In this document: one piece after another, positions 43,011 to 50,112 of the stretch
How the letters are laid out: the number at the start of each line of letters is the position of its first letter
Numbering within the stretch: position 1 is the stretch's first letter
DNA from: an uncultured Clostridia bacterium
Lineage (GTDB): Bacteria; Bacillota; Clostridia; TANB77; CAG-508
NCBI GenBank assembly: GCA_948777935.1
Contig: CAQDYY010000001.1
Coordinates: 440,191-504,190 of the forward strand
DNA: 64,000 nucleotides
Direction of reading: 5' to 3'
Program-made: the position numbers and the translations under genes
The notes under the pieces: generated by a model
Told to the model about the DNA's origin: nothing
The model's input: the letters and a program-made list of their open reading frames with translations, nothing else
The model's database searches: none

Positions 43011-43063
43011 AAAATTCACACCTCTATTTATTCTATGTTAGAAATTATATAGGTGTGAATTTT
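43011..43063 (-). promoter_or_regulatory. Hairpin that sequesters the ribosome site of the M15 peptidase gene
   Basis: On the mRNA (minus strand) AAAATTCACACCT (43063-43051) pairs over 13 bp with AGGTGTGAATTTT (43023-43011). The second strand contains the GAGGTG ribosome site of the gene starting at 43009. An inner TTCTA/TAGAA hairpin sits in the loop. The hairpin also follows guaB directly, so it might instead act as a weak terminator. Confidence 0.65.
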
Positions 43064-43065
43064 AT

Positions 43066-44574
43066 CTATTTATAATTTTTATCTACTTCTTTTAGCATAA
43101 CATCATGTGCACTACCTTCTGTTATACTTACATTTGATACTAATGTTAATCTTGCTTTTTCGTGTAATTCTGGAATTGAGGTTGCTCCACAATTACACAT
43201 TGTTGATTTTATTTTTGCTACTGTTACTGCTAAATTATCTTTTAGTGAACCAGCATATGGAATGTAAGAATCTACACCTTCTTCAAAAGATAATTTGTTT
43301 TTAGCTCCTCCTAAGTCATATCTTTGCCAGTTTCTTGCACGGTTTGAACCTTCTCCCCAATATTCTTTTACATAGTTATTTCCTACTTTTAATACTCTTG
43401 TTGGGCTTTCATCAAAACGAGCAAAATATCTTCCCATCATAACAAAATCTGCACCTAATGCAAGTGCTATTGTAATATGGTGGTCATGTACAATTCCTCC
43501 ATCTGAACATACTGGAATATATACACCTGTTTCTTTAAAATACTCATCACGTGCTGCTACAACATCTATTACAGCACTTGCTTGTCCACGTCCAATTCCT
43601 TTTGTTTCTCTTGTTATACAAATTGAACCTCCGCCAACACCAATTTTTATAAAATCTGCACCGGCTTCTGCTAAATATCTAAACCCTTCTTTATCTACAA
43701 CATTTCCTGCTCCAATTTTTACTTTATCTCCATATTTTTCTCTAACAAATTCGATTGTTCTTTTTTGCCATACAGAATATCCATCAGAAGAATCCATACA
43801 AACCATGTCTACTCCTGCTTCTACTAGAGCTGGTATCCTCTGTTCATAATCTCTTGTGTTAATTCCTGCACCTACAATATATCTCTTGTTTTCATCTAAT
43901 AGAGAATTTGGGTTGTTTTTTCTTTCTTCATAATCTTTTCTAAATACTAAATATTTTAAGTTTCCTTCTTCTGTTAAAATTGGTAAACAACTAATTTTGT
44001 GTTCCCATATAATATCATTTGCTTCTGCAAGAGTAATTCCTTTTTTAGCACATATTGTATTTTCTGCTTTTGTCATATATTCATCTATTGGTGCATCTTG
44101 GTTATCTCTTGTAACACGATAATCTTTATCTGTTACCATTCCTAAGAATTTTCCATTTGCTGTTCCATCTTCTGTTACCATAACAGTAGAATGTCCTGTT
44201 CTTTCTACTAGAGCTATTACTTCTTTTAGTGGTGTTCCACTTTTTACATTAGAATCACTAATAATAAAGCCTGCTTTGTGTTTTTTTACATGACGAACCA
44301 TTTCTGCTTGTGATTCAATAGATTGTGCTCCATAAATAAAAGCAACTCCTCCTTCTCTTGCAAGTGCAATTCCCATTTCTTCTCCTGAAACAGATTGCAT
44401 TATTGCTGATACCATTGGTACATTTGCTGAATATTTTGGTTCTTCTCCTTTTTTAAATTTTACAAGTGGTGTTTTTAAAGAAACTTTGTCTGGTATGCAA
44501 TCTTCTGTTGTTAAATTTGGTAATAATAAAAATTCGTTAAATGTTCTTGAAATATCTTCTAAAATCTTTGCCAT
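43066..44574 (-). CDS. guaB: Inosine-5'-monophosphate dehydrogenase
   Basis: The 502-residue enzyme oxidises IMP to XMP, the committed step to GMP. The N-terminal strand is followed by two CBS domains at about 95-215 (GKFLGMVTDKDYR; ISCLPILTEEGNLKYLVFRKD). The catalytic loop is GVGGGSICITRETKGIGRGQ, with the active Cys. GIVHDHHITIALALGADFVMMGRYFA carries the phosphate site. No purine riboswitch is seen upstream, where a short peptide gene and terminator lie. Confidence 0.96.
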   Translation of the reverse strand: MAKILEDISRTFNEFLLLPNLTTEDCIPDKVSLKTPLVKFKKGEEPKYSANVPMVSAIMQSVSGEEMGIALAREGGVAFIYGAQSIESQAEMVRHVKKHKAGFIISDSNVKSGTPLKEVIALVERTGHSTVMVTEDGTANGKFLGMVTDKDYRVTRDNQDAPIDEYMTKAENTICAKKGITLAEANDIIWEHKISCLPILTEEGNLKYLVFRKDYEERKNNPNSLLDENKRYIVGAGINTRDYEQRIPALVEAGVDMVCMDSSDGYSVWQKRTIEFVREKYGDKVKIGAGNVVDKEGFRYLAEAGADFIKIGVGGGSICITRETKGIGRGQASAVIDVVAARDEYFKETGVYIPVCSDGGIVHDHHITIALALGADFVMMGRYFARFDESPTRVLKVGNNYVKEYWGEGSNRARNWQRYDLGGAKNKLSFEEGVDSYIPYAGSLKDNLAVTVAKIKSTMCNCGATSIPELHEKARLTLVSNVSITEGSAHDVMLKEVDKNYK

Positions 44575-44613
44575 GTTTTATTTCCCCCTAATAAATACAT
44601 TTTTAAATAAAGT

Positions 44614-44640
44614 GGAATGAAGCCTAAGCTTCATTCTTTT
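44614..44640. terminator. Terminator overlapping the stop of the 38-residue peptide gene
   Basis: GAATGAAGC and GCTTCATTC form a 9 bp stem with a 4-base loop. The peptide's TGA stop is within the stem on the minus strand. On the plus strand it is followed by TTTTGGTTTTTT. Confidence 0.6.
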
Positions 44641-44747
44641 GGTTTTTTACGGCATAATTGATAAAAATCATCAATTGCCAGAAAAAGGGTCGCTAAAGCT
44701 ATCAGAATACTACCTAACGACTTTAGAAACATTGCACTTTTTTCCAT
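44631..44747 (-). CDS. 38-residue membrane peptide, function unknown
   Basis: A short frame with a strong GAGGAGG site 6 bases before its ATG. The peptide reads MEKSAMFLKSLGSILIALAT, then LFLAIDDFYQLCRKKPKE. This gives one hydrophobic helix, one Cys and a basic tail. It lies 87 bp after ackA and before guaB, and its stop is embedded in a hairpin. It could be a small membrane regulator. A cyclic-lactone autoinducer precursor was considered, but the acidic C-terminal motif and an agrB neighbour are missing. Confidence 0.65.
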   Translation of the reverse strand: MEKSAMFLKSLGSILIALATLFLAIDDFYQLCRKKPKE

Positions 44748-44834
44748 ATTGTTCCTCCTCTTCTTGTAATGTGCACTACCCTAATTGGTATATCTATTAT
44801 ATCACCTTGTTTAAATTATGTAAACACTTTTGAA

Positions 44835-46025
44835 TTATTTTACTAATCTCTTTGTTTCTCTTGCAATCATTAATTCTTCGTTTGTTGGTATTACATATAC
44901 TTTTACTTTAGATGAATCTTTTGAAATTAGTGTTTCTTCGCTTCTTACATTATTTCTATCTTCATCTAGTTCTACTCCCATAAATCCTAATCTTTCACAA
45001 ATTCCTTTACGTATATTAATTTGGTTTTCTCCAACTCCACCTGTAAATATAATTGCATCTACACCCTTCATTGCAACTGCATATTTTGCAATAAATCCTG
45101 CAACAGAGTATTTAAAGTTATTCATAGCAATAAGTGCTCTTTTATTTCCTTCCATTGATTCATTTTCTATTACTCTAAAATCTGGTGCTAGACCTGATAT
45201 TCCTTGTATTCCTGATGCTTTGTTTAAAAGTGTTTCTACTTCATCAGCTGTTTTATTCTCTTTTTTCATAATATATGTTACAACAGATGGATCAATATCT
45301 CCACTTCTTGTTACCATTGGAACACCTGCAAGTGGTGTAAGCCCCATACTTGTATCTACACTTTTTCCTCCTTCTATTGCACATACACTAGAACCTTGAC
45401 CTAAGTGGCAACTAATAATTTTTAAATCTTCAATTGGTTTATTTTCTATTTCAGCAAGTCTTCTTGAAACATACATGTGTGATGTTCCATGGAAACCATA
45501 TTTTCTTATTCCATATTTTTCGTAATATTCATATGGTATTGGGTATAAATATCTTTCTTCTGGAATTGTTTGATGAAAAGTTGTATCAAATACACCTGCC
45601 ATTGGCTTTCCTGGCATTACTTTTTTACATGCTTCAATTCCTATAATTCCTGCTGGGTTATGTAATGGTGCTAAATCTGTACATTCTTTTAATACATCTA
45701 CAACATGATCATCTATTACAACAGATTCTGCAATTTTTTCTCCACCATGTGCTAAACGATGCCCAATTGCTTCAATTTCATCAAGACTATCTATTACTTT
45801 ATACTCTGGATTAACTAATTGCTTTAGTGTAAAGTCTATTGCTTCTTCATGGTTTTTAGCAGGGTGTGTAATTTCAATTTTTTGTCCATTTACTTTATGT
45901 GTAATAAATGCTTCATCTTCTCCTATTCTTTCATATTTTCCTGATGCTAAAACTTCTTCTGTTTCCATATCTATTAATTGATATTTTAAAGAAGAACTTC
46001 CACAGTTTAATACTAAAATTTTCAT
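44835..46025 (-). CDS. ackA: Acetate kinase
   Basis: The 396-residue enzyme converts acetyl-phosphate and ADP to acetate and ATP. It has MKILVLNCGSSSLKYQL, GHRLAHGGE, FDTTFHQTIPEERYLYPIP and FHGTSHMYVSRR. The nucleotide region DAIIFTGGVGENQINIRK and a C-terminal IPTNEELMIARET also fit. It is paired with pta upstream on the same strand, giving the ATP-yielding end of fermentation. Confidence 0.98.
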   Translation of the reverse strand: MKILVLNCGSSSLKYQLIDMETEEVLASGKYERIGEDEAFITHKVNGQKIEITHPAKNHEEAIDFTLKQLVNPEYKVIDSLDEIEAIGHRLAHGGEKIAESVVIDDHVVDVLKECTDLAPLHNPAGIIGIEACKKVMPGKPMAGVFDTTFHQTIPEERYLYPIPYEYYEKYGIRKYGFHGTSHMYVSRRLAEIENKPIEDLKIISCHLGQGSSVCAIEGGKSVDTSMGLTPLAGVPMVTRSGDIDPSVVTYIMKKENKTADEVETLLNKASGIQGISGLAPDFRVIENESMEGNKRALIAMNNFKYSVAGFIAKYAVAMKGVDAIIFTGGVGENQINIRKGICERLGFMGVELDEDRNNVRSEETLISKDSSKVKVYVIPTNEELMIARETKRLVK

Positions 46026-46109
46026 AATTTAACCTCCAAAATCTCTTAAAAATTTTTATCATTATAACATAAACAAATTTAAAAATCTAGCATAAATAAT
46101 ATTATTTTT

Positions 46110-46261
46110 AAGAACCCTCCGTCAGGACTTTGTCCTGCCACCTCCCTTAAATAAAGGAGGCTTTTCTCTACTATTTCAAATATACTATGCTAGTCTAAAA
46201 TTGTAGAGTAAAGGCCCCTTTACCTAAGGGGGCTGTCGTTCGTGAGAACGACTGGGGGTTT
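46110..46261. repeat. AGAACCC element, complete (stems CAGGAC/GTCCTG and GTCGTTC/GAACGAC)
   Basis: Left half AAGAACCCTCCGT, hairpin CAGGAC-TTT-GTCCTG, CCACCTCCCTTaaataAAGGAGGC, TTTTCTCTAC. Spacer with TGCTAGTCTAAAATTG. Right half TAGAGTAAAGGCCCCTTTAccTAAGGGGGCT, hairpin GTCGTTC-GTGA-GAACGAC, TGGGGGTT. It abuts the pta stop codon and lies between pta and ackA. Confidence 0.92.
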
Positions 46262-47266
46262 TTAATATTTTCTTATTTGTGCTTGTACGCATGTTATTGC
46301 TACAACACCTACTATATCGTCACTACTACACCCTCTTGATAAATCATTTACTGGTTTTGATATTCCTTGGCAAAGTGGCCCATATGCTTCTGCATTTGCT
46401 AACCTTTGTACTAATTTATATCCAATATTTCCTGCATCTAAATTTGGAAATATGAGTGTATTTGCATAACCTGCAACCTTGCTTCCTTTTGCTTTACTTT
46501 TTGCTATTTCTGGAATGATTGCTGCATCTAATTGCAGTTCACCATCTACTAATAATTCTGGCATTTTTTGTTTTACTAGAGATGTAGCTTGTATTACTTT
46601 TTCAGTGGGTTCACATTTAGCACTTCCATATGTTGAAAATGATAACATTGCAACTTTAGGCTCTTTTTTAGTTAATTGAGTAAAACTATTTGCTGATGAT
46701 ATGGCAATTTCAGAAAGTTCTTCTGCTGTTGGGTTTGGGTTTAGTCCACAATCTGAAAATACAAATGTACCGTTTTCTCCATATTCACAATTTGGTACAA
46801 CCATTAAGAAAAATGCTGAAACTAGTTTTGTGTTTGGTGCTGTTTTTAGAATTTGTAGAGCTGGTCTTAGGGTATCTGCTGTTGAATGAGCCGCCCCTGA
46901 AACAAGCCCATCTGCATCTTCCATTTTTACCATCATCATTCCAAAATACACTGAATCTTCTAGCATTTCTTTTGCTTTATCATAAGTCATTCCCTTTTCT
47001 TTTCGTAGCTCATAAAAAGCATTTATATATTCGTCCTTTTTACCATATGTAAGTGGATTTATAATTTGAGTATTTCCTATATCAATACTATTTTCATTTG
47101 CTATTTTTAATATTTCTTCTTCATTTCCTAATAATATTACTTTAGCAAAACCTTCTTTATAAATTTTTCCAGTTGCTTGCAAAACTCTAATATCTGTTGC
47201 CTCTGGTAGTACTATAGTTTTTAAAGAAGTACTTGCTCTTTTTTTCATTTCTTCTATAAAGGACAT
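46262..47266 (-). CDS. pta: Phosphate acetyltransferase
   Basis: The 334-residue enzyme exchanges acetyl between CoA and phosphate. It shows FIEEMKKRASTSLKTIVLPEATD, GMMMVKMEDADGLVSGAAHSTAD, MLSFSTYGSAK and the C-terminal LANAEAYGPLCQGISKPVNDLSRGCSSDDIVGVVAIT, a run that defines the family. Length is standard for the short type. The stop is immediately next to an AGAACCC element that separates it from ackA. Confidence 0.97.
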   Translation of the reverse strand: MSFIEEMKKRASTSLKTIVLPEATDIRVLQATGKIYKEGFAKVILLGNEEEILKIANENSIDIGNTQIINPLTYGKKDEYINAFYELRKEKGMTYDKAKEMLEDSVYFGMMMVKMEDADGLVSGAAHSTADTLRPALQILKTAPNTKLVSAFFLMVVPNCEYGENGTFVFSDCGLNPNPTAEELSEIAISSANSFTQLTKKEPKVAMLSFSTYGSAKCEPTEKVIQATSLVKQKMPELLVDGELQLDAAIIPEIAKSKAKGSKVAGYANTLIFPNLDAGNIGYKLVQRLANAEAYGPLCQGISKPVNDLSRGCSSDDIVGVVAITCVQAQIRKY

Positions 47267-47305
47267 GTTGGCTCTCCTTTCTTTTTATACTACTATTATA
47301 TAGAT

Positions 47306-47351
47306 AAAACAAAAAAATAACAAGACCTTTTGTCTTGTTATTTTTTGTTTT
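47306..47351. terminator. Strong palindromic terminator upstream of pta
   Basis: A stem of about 20 bp, AAAACAAAAAAATAACAAGA with its complement around a 4-6 base loop. A and T tracts flank both sides. It isolates pta from the spore-gene unit upstream. Confidence 0.85.
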
Positions 47352-47411
47352 CTTCCTACCAATAGTTACAATTCACAGCCGATATAACATTTCTATATGA
47401 ATATATTTGGT

Positions 47412-47561
47412 AAGAACCCTCCGTCAGTGCTTCGCACTGCCACCTCCCTTAAGTAAAGGAGGCTTTCCTCTACAATTCAAAATAAACTATTCTAGTCTAA
47501 ACAGTAGAGTAAAGGCCCCTTTATTCAAGGGGGCTGTCGCCTTTCGGCGACTGGGGGTTCT
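47412..47561. repeat. AGAACCC element, complete (stems CAGTGC/GCACTG and GTCGCC/GGCGAC)
   Basis: Left half AAGAACCCTCCGT, hairpin CAGTGC-TTC-GCACTG, CCACCTCCCTTaagtAAAGGAGGC. Spacer ATTCTAGTCTAAACAGTAGAG. Right half AAAGGCCCCTTTAttcAAGGGGGCT, hairpin GTCGCC-TTTC-GGCGAC, TGGGGGTTCTA. The flank ACATTTCTATATGAATAT resembles that of elements X and Y. Confidence 0.92.
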
Positions 47562-47595
47562 AAAAATTACATTATTTTTTAGTTGTGAATTGTAA

Positions 47596-47916
47596 CTACC
47601 AATATCTATTGTTTGCATATGTACCTGTTGTAGATATTGTAATAAATTTAATAGAATAGATATCGCAATATACTAAGCTATCATTTTCAAATGAACGAAG
47701 TACTATATAACTTGCTCCTACGTCTTGTAATATTCCTATTCTATCTACTAACATATTTGTTCCTATTAAGAATTCTACTCTCATTAGTTTACCAATTTGT
47801 TGTCTTAAAAATGCTAGCGTATAAATTGGGTTTGTTAAAATTTCTGGTGAATTTTGATTAATTTCTACTTGCCTATCTTCTCTTTTGTTTTGCGCATGAA
47901 ATTCATTTTCTTGCAT
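47596..47916 (-). CDS. GerQ-like spore coat protein
   Basis: I chose ATG at 47916 after AAAGGAGGAGA, giving 106 residues. The C-terminal part LRQQIGKLMRVEFLIGTNML, then DRIGILQDVGASYIVLRS and CDIYSIKFITI, follows the pattern of GerQ-type coat proteins (strand-rich core G-K-x-x-x-V...G-I-x-x-x-G-x-x-x-I-x-L). The match is by eye and distant. In Bacillus GerQ is needed to place the cortex hydrolase CwlJ in the coat. Here a CwlJ-like gene lies just upstream on the same strand, which supports the call. Confidence 0.68.
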   Translation of the reverse strand: MQENEFHAQNKREDRQVEINQNSPEILTNPIYTLAFLRQQIGKLMRVEFLIGTNMLVDRIGILQDVGASYIVLRSFENDSLVYCDIYSIKFITISTTGTYANNRYW

Positions 47917-47980
47917 GTTATCTCCTCCTTTATAATTTTTGCTTGCTAGAATATGTAGTAATATAAAATTAAACACTGCG

Positions 47981-48116
47981 TTCTATAATGTGAAAATCAT
48001 TTTCACATTATAGAAATGCATTCTACAGAAAATTGCTTTGCAATTTTCGCAGTAGAACAAAAACGAGGCATATAAATTATTCAAAAATTATAGTATATTA
48101 TCATGCCTCTTTTGTT
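47981..48116. repeat. Three palindromes between the CwlJ-like and GerQ-like genes
   Basis: 47981-48015 is a perfect 17 bp inverted repeat (TTCTATAATGTGAAAAT) around one base. 48021-48057 is TTCTAC...GTAGAA enclosing GAAAATTGC-TTT-GCAATTTTC. 48057-48116 pairs AACAAAAACGAGGCAT with ATGCCTCTTTTGTT. The remaining part of the 338 bp gap (48117-48254) holds no gene that I can support. Confidence 0.7.
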
Positions 48117-48254
48117 CTTCACGGCGTTTTAGCGTACTTGGTTTTAACAACACTTGATACACACTATACTTTGGGAAAAAGAAATATGACGCCTTTGGCT
48201 AACAGGTCGAACTCGTTTTTAATTTTATATTACTACATATTCTTTGTATATCTT

Positions 48255-48701
48255 TTAAGTAGAGCTATATTGGGGTGTTGGGCGGTAAAAGCAATGGTCA
48301 CCTAACCTTGTATGCCATGTTCCAGAACCGTTATATGGAAATGTAGATGGACATGTAGGTTTAAATGGATTCATATACCACAGGCAATCTCCCATTTCGT
48401 TTAGTTTATTTCCTGCAATTGCCCAATCTGCAATTTGAAAGTGGATTTCAGTTGGTGCAAGATTATATATATTTTGTGGATTGTATGTATTTCTAATTTC
48501 GGTTCTTGCACAGTCAAATTGCCCTGGTTGTAATAAAATATTACGGATGCTCCCTCCATTAGACACTCTTAAATATTCTCCTTCTCCCACATTTACTCTG
48601 TTCATAATAACAGTTGCAACTGCTTTCATTCCATTATCTCCTTCTCCTCCTGCTTCACACAAAATCATTCTTGCAAGCAATTCTCTATCTGAAAATGACA
48701 T
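48255..48701 (-). CDS. CwlJ/SleB-type spore cortex-lytic hydrolase
   Basis: The 148-residue Hydrolase_2 protein begins MSFSDRELLARMILCEAGGE with the catalytic Glu region ARMILCEAGGEGDNGMKAVA and continues VIMNRV and GQFDCA, as in CwlJ and SleB. It has no signal peptide and no peptidoglycan-binding domain, which is the CwlJ form made in the mother cell. Such enzymes digest muramic-lactam cortex during germination. ATG at 48701 has AAGGAG 8 bases upstream; the GTG at 48710 overlaps that site. Element C copy 2 begins 48 bp upstream. Confidence 0.92.
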   Translation of the reverse strand: MSFSDRELLARMILCEAGGEGDNGMKAVATVIMNRVNVGEGEYLRVSNGGSIRNILLQPGQFDCARTEIRNTYNPQNIYNLAPTEIHFQIADWAIAGNKLNEMGDCLWYMNPFKPTCPSTFPYNGSGTWHTRLGDHCFYRPTPQYSST

Positions 48702-48748
48702 AAGTTTCACTCCTTAAATCTCCTGTTACATTTTTAGAGTTAATCTAC

Positions 48749-48897
48749 TTTTAGGTAATAATATATAAATATTGAAAAAGAATCTCGGAGCCATAAGTGG
48801 GGACCAATAGAAACCGTCAAAATGTGTTTACACATTTTGTACAGTTTCATTGGGGAATGGCGACGGTTTTTCAATATTTATATATCATTACCTAAAA
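48749..48897 (+). repeat. Element C copy 2: conserved 87 nt core in 31 bp inverted arms
   Basis: Arms 48749-48779 and 48867-48897 are complementary over 31 bp with one mismatch. They share only a short TATATAAAT with the arms of copy 1. The core 48780-48866 matches copy 1 except for one base (TC for TT) and the tip hairpin, which is CAAAATGTG-TTTA-CACATTTTG here. The hairpin change is compensated on both sides. It sits in the divergent gap between the CwlJ-like gene and the RluA-type pseudogene. Confidence 0.85.
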
Positions 48898-49003
48898 ATA
48901 AGTGCAATCAGTAACATTTTTCTTCTATTATTTTATTGTTACTACTAAAAAAACGTTCCAATTAATATGCAAATTTGATATAATCATATTTATGGAGGTT
49001 TAT

Positions 49004-49889
49004 ATGAAACTACAATATACCGTAAATAGGAATTATGATAATATAAGACAAGTTTTAAAAGAAGAATTTAACATATCTGATCGTTTACTTTTAAAGTTAA
49101 AAACTAATCAGAAAATTTATAAAAATGGAAATATTGTATCAGTACATGAAATTGTTAATTTAAATGATAAAATTGAAGTATTTTTAGATTTTAATGAGGA
49201 TAATTCTAATATTGTACCTACAAAAATGGATTTAGACATTTTATATGAAGACGAATGGCTATTAATACTTAATAAACCATATGGAACTCCTATTCATCCT
49301 TCTAGAATGCATTATGAAGATAGTTTATCTAATGGTGTTAGTTACTATTTTGATAAAATTAATTTGAATAAAAAAATTCGTCCTGTAAATAGGTTAGACA
49401 AGGACACTTCTGGTATTGTGATATTTGCAAAAAGTGAATATATACAAGAATGTTTAGTTCGCCAAATGAAAGATAAAGTATTTAAAAAAGAATATATTGC
49501 AATTGTAGATGGACTTTTACAAAATAAATGTGGAACTATTAATGCTAAAATTAGTAGAAAACCTAATAGTATAATAGAAAGGCAAGTTTCGAAAGATAAT
49601 ACTCGGTGATGATGCCATTACTCATTATACTGTTATAGAAGAAACACCTTTAAATGTATCTATTGTTAGAGTTTTACTAGAAACTGGTAGAACTCATCAA
49701 ATTCGTGTTCATTTTTCATATATTGGTCACCCTATTATAGGTGATACATTATATGGTAGTGCTTCTTCATATATTACTAGACAGGCACTTCATGCTTACA
49801 GTATCTCTTTTATTCATCCTGTTTATAAAAAAGAAATGAATATATCTTGTGATTTACCACAAGATATGAAGAAATTTGTAACTATCTAA
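49004..49889 (+). pseudogene. RluA/RluD-family pseudouridine synthase, frameshifted
   Basis: ATG at 49004 with GGAGG 5 bases upstream. The first frame (to TGA 49607-49609) encodes an S4-like N-terminus and the catalytic domain with RPVNRLDKDTSGIVIFAKS, including the catalytic Asp of RLDKDTSG. The family's second half continues in the +1 frame from about 49600 to TAA at 49889 (DDAITHYTVIEETPLN, then LLETGRTHQIRVHFSYIGHP). Joined, it would be about 295 residues, the family norm. The shift lies near GATAATACTCGGTGATG, which is not a homopolymer. It is a pseudogene or a consensus error; no slippery site is obvious. Confidence 0.85.
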
Positions 49890-49901
49890 ATACTCTCATC
49901 T

Positions 49902-49977
49902 TAAGAACCCCCAGTCACGCTTTCAGCGTGCCAGCCCCCTTGTTAAAGGGGCTTTCTTGCAATGCTTCGCAAGATTT
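49902..49977. repeat. AGAACCC element, single half (stem CACGCT/AGCGTG)
   Basis: AAGAACCCCCAGT, hairpin CACGCT-TTC-AGCGTG, CCAGCCCCCTTgttAAAGGGGCT, then a second small hairpin CTTGCAATGCTTCGCAAG and TTTTCTCTA. It follows the RluA-type gene directly and may serve as its terminator. Confidence 0.85.
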
Positions 49978-50082
49978 TCTCTATAAATTTAGTTTAACAC
50001 TAATTTTTAGTATCGTAAGTATTACATTTTCATTAAATTATCCTACACAAATAACATTTTTACATTACTACATATATTTTTT

Positions 50083-50108
50083 AAGGGCAGGCTTTAAAGC
50101 CTACCCTT
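50083..50108 (-). terminator. Terminator of the YhgE-like gene
   Basis: AAGGGCAGGCTT pairs with AAGCCTACCCTT (one mismatch), 5 bp after the stop. A poly-T like stretch (TTAAAAAATAT on the minus strand) follows weakly. Confidence 0.7.
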
Positions 50109-50112
50109 GTTT

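Noticed and set aside
44631..44747. AgrD-type autoinducer precursor
   Set aside because: It has a Cys and one helix, but no acidic C-terminal motif and no agrB gene nearby.
44575..44834. Purine riboswitch upstream of guaB
   Set aside because: The conserved purine aptamer loops are absent. The gap contains a peptide gene and a terminator.
47981..48305. Plus-strand coding frames over the palindrome region
   Set aside because: No ribosome site, built mainly from palindrome sequence, and overlapping the end of the CwlJ-like gene.
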